Source of the DNA: Orientallactaga sibirica
Taxonomy: Eukaryota > Chordata > Mammalia > Rodentia > Dipodidae
Length of the DNA: 64,000 bases
Assembly: GCA_036365145.1 (NCBI GenBank)
Contig: JAEOAD010000794.1
Location: 1,116,001-1,180,000 of the forward strand
Reading direction: 5' to 3'
The translations under genes were made by a program, and so were the position numbers. Below, in pieces: positions 52,001-57,935 of this stretch (position 1 is its first letter; each line of letters begins with the position of its first letter). The notes under the pieces were generated by a model. It saw only the letters and a program-made list of their open reading frames with translations. It did not search any database and was not told where the DNA came from.

Positions 52001-55000
52001 ATGAGATGTTTGTTATTTTGAGCTGAAATATTGCTACATTACTGCAGTCTGGTCTCAAATTTGTGAACTCAAGTGATTGTTCAGCCACAGGCTCCCAAGT
52101 ATCTTGTAGTTGAGGGCTACAACTATGTATGTAATACTATGTTTACAAATACATGGTATCTGTATCTGTATTGCTATACTAGTTGAATAGTTGATTCTCT
52201 TCCAATGTTTTTACTTTTGAAAATAATTATGAATAGAAAACGTAAGCATACTTGTCACGGATGAATTTAAAGGAATAATATCTTGGAATTTATTTCTCCA
52301 GAAGTATAAACCGTGGGCGACATCACAGCGAAAGATCCCAGAGGAGTCAAGGCCCGTCACTACCTGCAACTCCAGTGTTTGTGCCTGTTCCACCGCCTCC
52401 TTTGTACCCACCTCCTCCCCACACACTGCCTCTTCCTCCAGGTGTTCCTCCCCCACAGTTTTCTCCTCAGTTTCCACCTGGCCAGCCACCACCTGCTGGG
52501 TATAGTGTCCCTCCTCCAGGGTTTCCTCCAGCACCTGCCAATTTATCAACACCTTGGGTATCATCAGGAGTACAGACAGCTCATTCCAATGCCATCCCAA
52601 CAACACAAGCACCTCCTTTGTCCAGGGAAGAATTCTATAGAGAGCAGCGGCGACTCAAAGAAGAGTGAGTACTTTAATCTGAAATTATTCTACACTTTTT
52701 CCATTTTCTGATATAACATTAAATAGGTATTTTGGAAACATTTTTCAGTGTTTCCACTTAGTACAAGAAATTTCACCTAAAATTTAAACCAAAGCCATAC
52801 AAGCAACTTCCTCAGGGATACCTAGTTATTTATAGTTTTTAAAGTGGAAAACTAATGGCAATTTCATTCATTTCATTCATGATCTAATTACATTTGTCTT
52901 GTTAGTTTTCTTAAATGGTTTTTGTTAACTTTCACTCTTTAACTTTATTTTACTAGGGAAAAGAAAAAGTCCAAGCTAGATGAGTTTACAAATGATTTTG
53001 CTAAGGAATTGATGGAATACAAAAAGATTCAAAAGGAGCGTAGGCGCTCATTTTCCAGGTTAGTGTTTTGCAAGCCTTCACAACAGAATTACAAATGGGA
53101 CTTTGAATATCCAGGGACTACCTATGGATATAAATAACATTGCACTTGAGAAATTTTTCTGATTCGGTCTAGTTTATAGAAATGGAGATGTAGCTTATTA
53201 GCCAATATCTGTTTATTAAAATAATGTCTCAGTGTAAATTCTATTGTGTAGATCTAGCATTTCTGGGGACTAAATTGCCCTTGTCCCTTGAAGTTATTTA
53301 TAGTGTGAAATGAATGGGAAATGTTTATGGAAGGAAAGAAATAGAGGATAGCCAAAGACGTATCTGAGGACCCTTTTACCATAAGGCTACAGCTTCTTGC
53401 TGGAACATTAACCTGTGTAATTATAAAATAATGGTAGAATACAAATTGTTTTATTGATAGAAAAACTGAATCACAAAAATTCCCTGGACTTTCTTTTTTA
53501 GACTTAAACTTAAAATGTGGTTCCTTTTAAAGCTAGAATACTAGTCAGTATAGGATAAAAGATGGACTCCTTAAACAATCAGATAGGAAGTGAAATTTAA
53601 ATTGAATTGGCATTTGTTTAATGTTAATAAGTTCATAAAACTCACGGTACATTGATGCACTCCACTCTAATTGTTAAGACCTATCTTTTGTTTTGTAACA
53701 AGTGATTGCTCTGATTTGTGTACTTTATTCCATCCCAACAGAGGTTGCTATCCCTCTTTAATCATTTTAAGATTAAAAACCTTCAATAAAGAAAGATAAA
53801 ACCGTGAGAAGAGAATAATAAAATCTGATTGTCTTTTATTTTGTACATATTTCTCAACTATCAATTATTGTTTTGTTTTTGTTTTTAGGTCTAAATCTCC
53901 CTATAGTGGTTCATCATATTCAAGAAGTTCATATACTTACTCTAAGTCAAGATCTGGTTCAACACGTTCACGTTCTTACTCTCGATCCTTCAGCCGCTCA
54001 CATTCTCGTTCCTATTCACGATCACCTCCATACCCCAGAAGAGGCAGAGGCAAGAGTCGCAATTACCGATCAAGGTCTAGATCTCATGGATACCATCGAT
54101 CTAGGTCAAGATCACCTCCATACAGACGCTATCATTCACGATCAAGATCTCCTCAAGCATTTAGGGGACAATCTCCCAATAAGCGTAATGTGCCTCAGGG
54201 AGAAGCAGAACGTGAATATTTTAATAGATACAGAGAAGTTCCACCACCTTATGACATGAAAGCATATTATGGGAGGAGTGTGGACTTTAGGGACCCATTT
54301 GAAAAAGAGCGATACCGAGAATGGGAGAGAAAGTACAGAGAGTGGTATGAAAAATATTACAAAGGTTATGCTGCTGGAGCACAGCCTAGACCCTCAGCAA
54401 ACAGGGAGAACTTTTCTCCAGAAAGACTTTTACCTCTTACTATCAGAAATTCACCTTTCACAAGAGGGCGCAGAGAAGACTATGTTGCTGGACAAAGTCA
54501 CAGGAGTCGAAACATAGGTGGTAACTATGCAGAAAAGCTTTCAACAAGGGACAGTCACAATCAAAAGGATAATGCAAAATCAAAAGAGAAGGAGGGTGAA
54601 AATGCTCCAGGAGACAGTAAAGGAAATAAGCATAAGAAACATAGAAAAAGAAGAAAGGGAGAAGAGAGTGAAGGTTTTTTGAATCCGGAGTTACTAGAAA
54701 CTTCTAGGAAGTCAAGAGAGTCTTCTGGTGTTGAAGAAAATAAGGCAGATGCATTGTTTGTTCTTCCAAGTAGAGATGATGCCACACCTGTCAGAGATGA
54801 ACCAATGGATGCAGACTCCATCACTTTCAAGTCAGTTTCTGAAAAGGACAAGAGAGAAAAGGAAAAAGATAAACCAAAAGCAAAAAGTGACAAGACCAAA
54901 CGAAAAAATGATGGATCTGCTGCATCCAAAAAAGAAAACATTTTAAAACCTGCTAAAGGATCCCAAGAAAAAGTAGACGGAGACCGTGAAAAATCTCCTC

Positions 55001-57527
55001 GGTCTGAGCCTCCCCTGAAAAAGGCCAAAGAAGAGGCTACAAAGACCGACCCTGTGAGGCCTTCCTCCTCCTCTCAAAAGGAGGAAAAGGCCACCAGCAC
55101 CCCTAGGAAAGCTCATTCCAAGTCCACAAAAGAGCACCAAGAGACAAAGCCAGTAAAAGAGGAGAAGGCAAGGAAGGACTATTCCAAAGATGTCAAATCG
55201 GATAAACTAACCAAGGAAGAGAAGGCCAAGAAGCCAGAGAAAAATAAGCCACTTGATAGCAAGGGGGAAAAAAGAAAGAGAAAAACTGAAGAAAAGAGTG
55301 GAGATAAAGATTTTGAGTCTTCAATGAAAATCTCTAAAGTAGAAGGAACTGAAATAGTGAAGCCATCACCAAAGCGTAAAATGGAACCTGATGTTGAAAA
55401 GCTGGAAAGAACCCCTGAAAAGGACAAAACAACGTCATCAACTGCCCCAGCCAAAAAAATCAAGCTCAACAGAGAAACTGGGAAGAAAATCGGAAGTACA
55501 GAAAATATACCTGGAACAAAAGAGCCCTCAGAAAAATTGGAGTCAACATCTAGCAAAATTAAACAGGAAAAAGTCAAAGGAAAGGCCAAACGAAAAGTAA
55601 CAGGAACTGAGGGCTCCAGCTCAACACTCGTGGATTATACCAGGTATCAGTCTGGGTAGGTGGGGGTCTGCTGTCTGTTACCAGAAGTGATTTTTCTTGA
55701 AAGTTATTCGTGGCTGTACTTTCTGTTCAGAATGTGTTGATCATGGGGATTAGTCTGGTTTACTTTGTTCTCTTCACAGAGGCAAGACTGTTAAAGGAAG
55801 GGCATAAGATTTGGAGGGATGTCCCACATTGATTTTTATAGTTAACATATGGTTTGGCTTTTAAAAGCTTAAAGGACATTTTTATCATGTTCTAAGTTAG
55901 TATTTTTATGTTTATTCGGTGTTTTATCATTAATGGTAAATTCTTATTAATTATAAATATCTTCATTCTTTTTAGTACCAGTTCAACTGGAGGCAGTCCC
56001 GTGCGAAAACCTGAAGAAAAGACAGATACAAAGCGAACTGTCATTAAAACCATGGAAGAATATAATAATGACAACACAGCTCCAGCTGAGGATGTTATCA
56101 TCATGATCCAGGTTCCTCAGTCCAAATGGGATAAAGATGACTTTGAATCTGAAGAAGAGGATGCCAAATCCACACAGCCTGTTCCAAGTGCAGGAAAACC
56201 TGCTAGTACTGTAAAGAGTGTTCCTACAACTAAGCCATCGGCTGCAGTGAAATATGCTGAGAAAGACAATGAGCAGTCAGAAAAGGTTCAGAAGCTGTCC
56301 AAGGAGGTGAGCCATGACACTGTGCAGCATGAGGTCAAAAGTTCAAAGCCCTCTGCATCTAGTGAAAAAGGAAGAAGCAAAGATCGAGATCACGGTGTGC
56401 TAGAGAAAGACCCTGACAAGAGGAAAAGCAGCAGTCAGCCAGACAGAGAGAGTAATCTGGACCGACTGAGTGAACAAGGAGGTTTTAAAAGTCTGACTCA
56501 GTCTTCCAAAGAGACTAGAACTTCAGATAAGCACGATTCAGTGCGTGGCTCCTCCAGTAAAGACCTCACTCCCAGTAGAGACAAAAAACCTGACTATGAC
56601 AGCCGAGAGTATTCCAGCTCCAAACGGAGAGATGAAAGAAGTGACTTGAGAAGAAAAGACTCTCCTCCTCGGAGTAAAGATTCTGCATCTGGACAAAAAA
56701 GTAAGCCAAGGGAGGAGAGAGACTTGCCTAAAAAGGGAGGAGATTCCAAAAAAAGTAGTTCCAGCCCCTCACGAGACAAAAAACTTCATGATCATAAAGC
56801 CCCTTATGATACTAAACGATCTTGTGAAGAGACAAAAGCTGTAGATAAAAACCCATGTAAGGATAGAGAGAAGCATGTGTCTGAGGCACGGAACACTCGA
56901 GAGTTAAGCAGCAGTAAGTTGCCTTATATACCTAGCCCAGCAGACTCTCAGACTGAGAAAGAACAACTTACTGGACAAATGGACAAGAGTGGCATTAAGC
57001 CTAAACCTCAATTAAGTCATTCTTCTAGACTTTCATCTGATTTAACTAGAGAAACTGATGAAGCTGCATTTGAACCAGACTATAATGAGAGTGACAGTGA
57101 AAGTAATGTATCTGTGAAAGATGAGGAAAATTCCACAAATGCGCCTAAGGACTTGAAGGACAAAATGGTTGAGAAAACGAAAGAGAGTCTGAGCACAGCA
57201 GCAGCCAGCCAGGCTGGTGTGAGCAGGCATCAGAGTCAGAGCAGCCCCAGTGTCAGTCCCAGTCGAAGTCAGAGCCCTTCCGGGAGCCAGACCCGAAGCC
57301 ACAGCAGCAGTGCCAGCTCAGCAGACAGTGAGGACAGCAAAAAGAAGAAGAAGAAGAAGAAGGAGAAGAAACACAAGAAGCACAAGAAACATAAGAAACA
57401 CAAGAAGCATGTGGGTGCCGAGGGCGATTTGGAGAAGAAGCATAAGCACAAGAAGAAGAAATCCAAGAAAAACAAAGATAAGGAAAAAGAGAAGGAAGAC
57501 CAAAAAGTGAAATCTGTCACTGTGTGA
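11542..57527 (+). CDS. RBBP6: RBBP6, full-length coding region (18 exons, joined)
   Basis: RBBP6 is a nuclear RING-type E3 ubiquitin ligase and an activator of the pre-mRNA 3'-end cleavage machinery (homolog of yeast Mpe1); it also binds p53 and Rb. Joining 18 exons with GT/AG boundaries gives 5355 nt, or 1784 residues plus stop, against about 1792 in human. Domains in order: DWNN ubiquitin-like fold (about 1-80), CCHC zinc knuckle (161-174), C4-type RING (259-299), proline-rich region (about 330-640), Arg/Ser region (684-780), then a long Lys/Glu/Ser-rich disordered tail ending in Lys/His runs. The ATG has A at -3 and starts the family's invariant N terminus. All exon phases are consistent and I see no internal stop or frameshift. 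The match rests on recognising the human protein; no search was run. Confidence 0.97.
11708..12300 (+). other. Intron 1, 5' end, mostly unique sequence
   Basis: This stretch is AT-rich with a T run near 11946-11964. I see no SINE or exon. The low repeat content next to the promoter is typical. Confidence 0.7.
12310..13725 (-). repeat. Intron 1 SINE cluster A: antisense B1-like copies
   Basis: Antisense B1-like copies are recognised by a leading T run, 'gaggtagggtctcactctag' and 'gggattaaagg'. They lie at about 12340-12420 (fragment), 12670-12815, 12830-12975, 12990-13115, 13170-13300, 13430-13585 and 13590-13725. An ID-like tRNA-derived fragment on the + strand is at about 12480-12575. Boundaries are approximate to 10-15 bases. 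Confidence 0.85.
13815..14645. repeat. Intron 1 SINE cluster B
   Basis: Antisense B1-like copies are at 13815-13970 and 14050-14195. The second is flanked by a duplicated CAAATACAGGTT, a target-site duplication. A sense B1-like copy is at about 14290-14420 and a sense Dip-like copy at 14462-14645. This Dip copy has lost the usual AATAAA in its tail. The last three of these interrupt the older sequence that is also found at 21485-21755. Confidence 0.8.
14015..14832 (+). repeat. Copy A of an intra-intron duplicated sequence, broken by SINEs
   Basis: Segments 14030-14042, 14196-14283 and 14651-14832 align in order with 21485-21755. Shared words include 'gaacagcctgtcc', 'gttacatcca' and 'cttttctctttactcat'. 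Identity looks to be roughly 80-85% by eye. Three SINEs split this copy. Confidence 0.7.
14905..16710 (-). repeat. Intron 1 SINE cluster C, nearly all antisense
   Basis: Antisense Dip-like copies (ending 'agccatctctccagcc') are at about 14910-15093, 15390-15545, 15735-15940, 15960-16153 and 16345-16537. Antisense B1-like copies are at 15096-15235, 15265-15375, 15555-15700, 16190-16340 and 16565-16710. A T run of about 32 bases lies at 16539-16570. Confidence 0.85.
16860..19035. repeat. Intron 1 SINE cluster D
   Basis: Antisense B1-like copies are at about 16860-17005, 17410-17545 and, older, 18900-19035. Antisense Dip-like copies are at 17575-17730, 18365-18505 and 18640-18800. A sense Dip-like copy of the longer subtype is at 17777-18000. 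Sense B1-like copies are at 18070-18240 and 18525-18615. Unique AT-rich DNA fills 17030-17400. Confidence 0.8.
19135..21055 (-). repeat. Intron 1 SINE cluster E plus an old unidentified repeat
   Basis: Antisense B1-like copies are at 19135-19258, 20775-20920 and 20930-21055. Antisense Dip-like copies are at 19320-19530, 19545-19705, 20218-20255 (fragment) and 20450-20643. The block at 19840-20150 looks like an old interspersed repeat, possibly LTR-derived, but I cannot name its family. Confidence 0.75.
21057..21088 (+). repeat. (TG)n microsatellite
   Basis: A nearly pure TG run follows directly after an antisense B1-like copy. Confidence 0.9.
21160..21400 (-). repeat. Antisense B1-like element split by an antisense Dip-like insertion
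   Basis: The B1-like sequence breaks off after 'gacctagaattta' and resumes at 'acctagaatttagctcctgg'. Between them lies an antisense Dip-like fragment (about 21200-21308). The repeated 'acctagaattta' is the target-site duplication, so the Dip-like insertion is the younger event. Confidence 0.75.
21411..21470 (+). repeat. TG/CG alternating tract
   Basis: A long run of alternating TG changes to CGCGCGCG and returns to TG. Alternating purine-pyrimidine sequence of this kind can adopt left-handed Z-DNA. Confidence 0.9.
21485..21755 (+). repeat. Copy B of an intra-intron duplicated sequence, uninterrupted
   Basis: This is the uninterrupted counterpart of 14015-14832 in the same orientation, about 7 kb away. 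It may be a segmental duplication or two copies of an unrecognised old interspersed repeat. Confidence 0.7.
21980..22582 (-). repeat. Antisense B1-like copies just upstream of exon 2
   Basis: Copies are at about 21980-22130, 22155-22285 and 22435-22582. A degenerate fragment and T run occupy 22312-22430. The last copy ends only about 70 bases before the exon 2 acceptor. Confidence 0.8.
22652..22751 (+). CDS. RBBP6: RBBP6 exon 2, residues 56-88 (DWNN)
   Basis: The acceptor is ttcatttacag and the donor gtaagt. The exon encodes EYTDDNALIPKNSSVIVRRI and on to KSTSKTYV, completing the ubiquitin-like fold. It has a single base of codon 56 upstream and leaves two bases of codon 89. Confidence 0.96.
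22752..26629 (+). repeat. Intron 2: SINEs, an L1 fragment and unique DNA
   Basis: Antisense Dip-like copies are at 22925-23150 and 24090-24308. Antisense B1-like copies are at 23260-23425, 23510-23605, 24320-24463, 24850-24990, 25165-25310 and 25330-25445. A sense B1-like copy at 25725-25862 is flanked by duplicated 'tatgaacttta'. An L1 3'-end fragment on the minus strand is at 23430-23500. An ID-like element on the minus strand is at 24725-24812, and an old B1 fragment at 26475-26560. Otherwise 23620-24060 and 25870-26470 look unique. Confidence 0.75.
26630..26666 (+). CDS. RBBP6: RBBP6 exon 3 as spliced in the long isoform, residues 89-101
   Basis: The acceptor is tattttttag. The exon encodes ISRTEPVMGTTKA and ends at GCA before gtatgt. 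The same donor can be ignored, giving the short isoform described in the next entry. Confidence 0.93.
26630..26720 (+). CDS. RBBP6: RBBP6 exon 3, read-through terminal version (DWNN-only isoform)
   Basis: Reading past the exon 3 donor adds VCKNTISHFFYTFLLPL and a stop at 26718-26720, for 118 residues in total. This equals the known human isoform 3 in length and, from memory, in all but one tail residue. It contains only the DWNN fold. In human cells this isoform is reported to compete with full-length RBBP6 for the cleavage and polyadenylation complex. The intact tail here indicates that the intronic terminal exon is conserved in this rodent. Confidence 0.9.
26721..28275 (+). other. RBBP6: 3' UTR of the DWNN-only isoform (intronic)
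   Basis: This stretch has no SINEs and is AT-rich like a 3' UTR. It holds three AATAAA signals, at 26780-26785, 27059-27064 and 28238-28243. The last is followed by GT-rich sequence at 28262-28272, the best overall site. A Pumilio-type TGTAAATA at 26776-26783 overlaps the first signal. The real end is not visible; 28275 is the position expected from the last signal. Confidence 0.7.
28238..28272 (+). terminator. Intronic poly(A) signal, likely end of the DWNN-only transcript
   Basis: AATAAA at 28238-28243 is followed about 20 bases later by 'cttgtgtgttcc', a GU-rich downstream element. Confidence 0.7.
28276..31268 (+). other. Rest of intron 3
   Basis: Two old antisense B1-like fossils are at about 28600-28745 and 28745-28885. 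Younger antisense copies are at 29255-29405, 30125-30278 and 30305-30402. A run of about 40 T lies at 30681-30720. The remainder is AT-rich unique sequence without a recognisable gene. Confidence 0.75.
31269..31313 (+). CDS. RBBP6: RBBP6 exon 4, residues 102-116 (45-nt microexon)
   Basis: The acceptor is gtgaacag. The exon encodes IDDSSASITLAQLTK in phase 0 at both ends, so skipping it would keep the frame. Its donor is the first GT of a TA microsatellite. Confidence 0.93.
31315..31334 (+). repeat. (TA)n tract overlapping the exon 4 donor
   Basis: About ten TA units follow the G of the donor, so the intron reads G(TA)n and lacks the usual G at +5. Confidence 0.9.
31335..33313 (+). other. Intron 4: SINE-free, possible alternative 3' UTR
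   Basis: Two kilobases contain no recognisable SINE, unlike most other introns. The interval carries a diverged tandem duplication (31845-32020) and two AATAAA signals (32655-32660, 32793-32798). The first has a T/GT-rich downstream element. Reading through the exon 4 donor stays open for 26 codons to a stop at 31392-31394. Confidence 0.6.
32655..32690 (+). terminator. Candidate second intronic poly(A) site
   Basis: AATAAA at 32655-32660 is followed by 'tggttgcttgttttgtgg' starting 11 bases downstream. It is a good match to a mammalian cleavage site, but usage is inferred. Confidence 0.45.
33314..33402 (+). CDS. RBBP6: RBBP6 exon 5, residues 117-145
   Basis: The acceptor is ttgaacag and the donor gtaagt. 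The exon encodes TANLAEANASEEDKIKAMMS and on to YDPI. It links the DWNN fold to the zinc knuckle. Confidence 0.95.
33527..33623 (+). CDS. RBBP6: RBBP6 exon 6, residues 146-178 (CCHC zinc knuckle)
   Basis: The acceptor is a T/C run ending ttgcag and the donor gtaagt. The exon encodes CFRCGKPGHYIKNC (residues 161-174), a complete CX2CX4HX4C zinc knuckle of the RNA-binding type. It is preceded by a Pro run. Intron 5 (33403-33526) is only 124 bases. Confidence 0.97.
33995..34134 (+). CDS. RBBP6: RBBP6 exon 7, residues 179-224
   Basis: The acceptor is ctaatag and the donor gtaagt. The exon encodes DKNFESGPRIKKSTGIPRSF and on to KYAIPTID. It leaves two bases of codon 225. Intron 6 (33624-33994) is short, unique and without repeats. 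Confidence 0.95.
34135..34795 (+). other. Intron 7, 5' part, repeat-free
   Basis: This is AT-rich unique sequence with a short TG tract near 34702-34723. Nothing else is recognised. Confidence 0.6.
34800..38615. repeat. Intron 7 SINE-dense block
   Basis: Sense B1-like copies are at 34800-34960 and 37630-37775, with a degenerate fragment near 37170-37270. A sense Dip-like copy is at 37798-37990. Antisense Dip-like copies are at 35025-35153, 35360-35530, 35535-35722, 36590-36700, 36760-36910, 36940-37130, 37300-37475 and 38250-38460. Antisense B1-like copies are at 35165-35312, 35730-35876, 35965-36110, 36120-36290, 36300-36415 (old), 36450-36590, 38070-38215 and 38560-38615. An (AC)n tract is at 35332-35354. 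Little unique DNA is left. Confidence 0.85.
35908..35966 (+). repeat. (TTTA)n microsatellite
   Basis: Some fourteen tetranucleotide units form the A-rich tail side of an antisense B1-like copy. Confidence 0.9.
39146..39259 (+). CDS. Candidate in-frame cassette exon in intron 7 (unconfirmed)
   Basis: A pyrimidine tract of about 65 bases ends in gggcag, and the 114-nt segment after it is open in the frame set by exon 7. It closes with CCAAG before gtaccc. Its length is a multiple of three and its phase fits both exon 7 and exon 8, so inclusion would add 38 residues between zinc knuckle and RING without a shift. The donor is weak beyond GTA. It sits in an 800-bp SINE-free island. I do not recognise the encoded peptide, and no human counterpart is known to me. 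Confidence 0.3.
39435..40640 (-). repeat. Intron 7 SINEs, 3' part
   Basis: Antisense Dip-like copies are at 39435-39622, 39760-39950 and 39975-40160. Antisense B1-like copies are at 40350-40497 and, older, 40510-40640. The 360 bases from 40641 to exon 8 look unique. Confidence 0.8.
41005..41177 (+). CDS. RBBP6: RBBP6 exon 8, residues 225-282 (acidic linker, first half of RING)
   Basis: The acceptor is ttctacag and the donor gtaaga. The exon encodes an acidic serine stretch (PSSSSEEDDPIPDE) and then LLCLICKDIMTDAVVIPCCG with the first RING cysteines (259, 262, 274, 275, 280). It ends one base into Cys283. Confidence 0.96.
41178..44682. repeat. Intron 8: dense SINEs and an old B4-like repeat
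   Basis: Antisense Dip-like copies are at 41335-41540, 41975-42155, 42160-42350, 42430-42615, 42635-42830 and 43575-43755. Antisense B1-like copies are at 41565-41700, 41810-41960, 42850-43000, 43440-43575 and 43765-43915. A sense Dip-like copy is at 44119-44280. A minus-strand B4-like composite SINE is at about 43110-43435. The last 400 bases before exon 9 are unique. Confidence 0.8.
44683..44786 (+). CDS. RBBP6: RBBP6 exon 9, residues 283-317 (second half of RING)
   Basis: The acceptor is catacatag and the donor gtagct. The exon completes Cys283 and encodes IRTALLESDEHTCPTCHQND with Cys296 and Cys299, closing the C4-type RING. This domain confers E3 ligase activity in the family. The split of the RING across two exons matches the long intron 8. 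Confidence 0.96.
44893..45224 (+). CDS. RBBP6: RBBP6 exon 10, residues 318-427
   Basis: The acceptor is gatacacag and the donor gtaagt. The exon encodes AVNNFKNETGYTKRLRKQ, then a Pro-rich run and a Ser-rich stretch ending SVHSEKSDGPF. The region is expected to be disordered. Intron 9 (44787-44892) is only 106 bases. Confidence 0.95.
45225..47284 (-). repeat. Intron 10: unique 5' part, then SINEs
   Basis: The first 480 bases are unique. Antisense B1-like DNA is at 45725-45875. Antisense Dip-like copies are at 45940-46110, 46300-46512, 46785-46990 and 47060-47235. One sense B1-like copy is at 46575-46725. Confidence 0.8.
47285..47381 (+). CDS. RBBP6: RBBP6 exon 11, residues 428-460
   Basis: The acceptor is gttttttag and the donor gtaaat. 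The exon encodes DSDSKLLPAAALASEHSKGS and on to MEEK. No domain is recognised in this linker. Confidence 0.94.
47468..47546 (+). CDS. RBBP6: RBBP6 exon 12, residues 461-486
   Basis: The acceptor is atggacag and the donor gtgagt. The exon encodes GYQVPVLGTPSLLGQSLLHG and on to PTT. Intron 11 is 86 bases. Intron 12 (47547-47829) holds an antisense Dip-like fragment at 47565-47730. Confidence 0.94.
47830..47884 (+). CDS. RBBP6: RBBP6 exon 13, residues 487-504
   Basis: The acceptor is ttttaaag and the donor gtaagt. This 55-nt exon encodes GPVRINAARPGGGRPGWE. Confidence 0.93.
47885..49644 (-). repeat. Intron 13: antisense SINEs and a CTAT microsatellite
   Basis: Antisense B1-like copies are at 47970-48125, 48215-48335 (internally deleted), 48520-48675, 48720-48875 and 49290-49445. 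An antisense Dip-like copy is at 49075-49260, preceded by a (CTAT)n run at 49043-49078. Confidence 0.8.
49645..49713 (+). CDS. RBBP6: RBBP6 exon 14, residues 505-527
   Basis: The acceptor is ccttgcacag and the donor gtatgc. The exon encodes HSNKLGYLVSPPQQMRRGER and SCY, and leaves two bases of an Arg codon. Confidence 0.94.
49714..52301. repeat. Intron 14: SINEs, including a rearranged B1 cluster
   Basis: Antisense B1-like copies are at 49975-50120, 50130-50275, 50590-50740, 51355-51505 and 51530-51680. An antisense Dip-like copy is at 50350-50525. An ID-like fragment is at 49840-49950 and a sense B1-like copy at 50925-51065. At 51685-51930 an antisense half-B1 joins directly to a sense B1 that has an internal tandem duplication. 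The last 350 bases before exon 15 are unique. Confidence 0.8.
52302..52664 (+). CDS. RBBP6: RBBP6 exon 15, residues 528-648 (proline-rich)
   Basis: The acceptor is atttctccag and the donor gtgagt. The exon encodes RSINRGRHHSERSQ and then a long Pro-rich region (VPVPPPPLYPPPP, LPLPPGVPPPQF, PPGFPPAP). It ends in REEFYREQRRLKEE, the start of a charged helix. Proline runs of this type commonly bind SH3 or WW domains. Confidence 0.95.
52957..53058 (+). CDS. RBBP6: RBBP6 exon 16, residues 649-682 (alternatively spliced in human)
   Basis: The acceptor is tttactag and the donor gttagt. This 102-nt exon encodes EKKKSKLDEFTNDFAKELME and on to KERRRSFS, a charged probably helical segment. It has the same phase at both ends, so skipping keeps the frame. 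The human 1758-residue isoform 2 lacks the corresponding 34 residues. Introns 15 and 16 are free of SINEs. Confidence 0.94.
53889..55643 (+). CDS. RBBP6: RBBP6 exon 17, residues 683-1267 (RS region, Rb-binding region)
   Basis: The acceptor is tttgtttttag and the donor gtatca. This is the largest coding exon, at 1755 nt. It opens with an Arg/Ser region (about 684-780; SRSGSTRSRSYSRS, RSRSRSPPYRR) like that of splicing factors. A conserved aromatic/charged block follows at about 805-846 (DFRDPFEKERYREWERKYRE). The rest is a Lys/Glu/Ser-rich disordered stretch. In human, Rb binding maps to about residues 964-1120 within this exon. It ends SSSTLVDYT. Confidence 0.96.
55644..55975 (+). other. Intron 17 (332 bases)
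   Basis: This is short, AT-rich and repeat-free. If retained, it would add RYQSG and a stop at 55657-55659, giving a protein that ends after the RS and Rb-binding regions. Confidence 0.9.
55976..57527 (+). CDS. RBBP6: RBBP6 exon 18 coding part, residues 1268-1784 (C-terminal tail)
   Basis: The acceptor is attctttttag. The exon encodes STSSTGGSPVRK, then the conserved VIIMIQVPQSKWDKDDFESE near residue 1310, long Lys/Ser/Asp-rich disordered sequence, and DEAAFEPDYNESDSESNVSV. A Lys/His repeat (KKHKKHKKHKKH) lies near 1730-1750 and the protein ends QKVKSVTV. Human p53-binding and nuclear localisation signals map to the C-terminal part. The stop TGA is at 57525-57527. Confidence 0.96.
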
Positions 57528-57935
57528 AAGGACAGATTTTAAAACTTGACTTAATTACTAAGTCATCTGTATTAGACTTTGTTATAATGTAAAGAGCCTG
57601 TAAATAATGACATGGAAGACCCTGTGCTGCACTTAAAATATTGCTGCTTGATTATTTGATTTTTACATCAGAGCTTTATAACACGAACTTTTGTACAGAA
57701 TTGTGAGTTGTGACCATGTAACATGAGAGGTTTTTGCTAGGGCCTATTATTTGAACCACCATAATTAGTTGGGGTGGAGTTTACTGTACTGTGAAATTTT
57801 CACATTTGAATTTTTTTAATTGCCTGGCAAAAGCTGATAACAGTTCTAAAATGTCAGCAGAATGATTTGCTGAACTCATTACAGCCCTGTTATGTCACTT
57901 TTTGATTACAATAAAAGTTTTCAGTAAACCTTTCA
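57528..57935 (+). other. RBBP6: RBBP6 3' UTR
   Basis: This is AT-rich and SINE-free. It contains a Pumilio-type TGTAAATA at 57599-57606. The end is estimated about 20 bases after the poly(A) signal. Confidence 0.85.
57910..57915 (+). terminator. RBBP6 distal poly(A) signal AATAAA
   Basis: A canonical hexamer lies about 390 bases after the stop. T-rich sequence with 'gttgatctgc' follows at 57938. No other AATAAA is seen between the stop and this site. Confidence 0.85.

Noticed and set aside
53873..54259. 128-codon plus-strand frame overlapping exon 17
   Set aside because: It is out of frame with the RS region, and the His/Leu/Asp composition comes from shifted Arg/Ser codons.
54561..55589. 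Minus-strand frames of 136-155 codons opposite exon 17
   Set aside because: They are antisense shadows of the Lys/Ser-rich coding sequence; Phe/Ser/Leu-rich products are expected from AAG and TCT codons read in reverse.
57269..57520. Phe/Leu-rich minus-strand frames resembling membrane proteins
   Set aside because: They are the reverse complement of the Lys/His repeat of exon 18, so the apparent hydrophobicity is an artefact.
11542..57527. RBBP6 as a processed pseudogene
   Set aside because: All 17 introns are present with proper splice sites and the frame is intact for 1784 codons.
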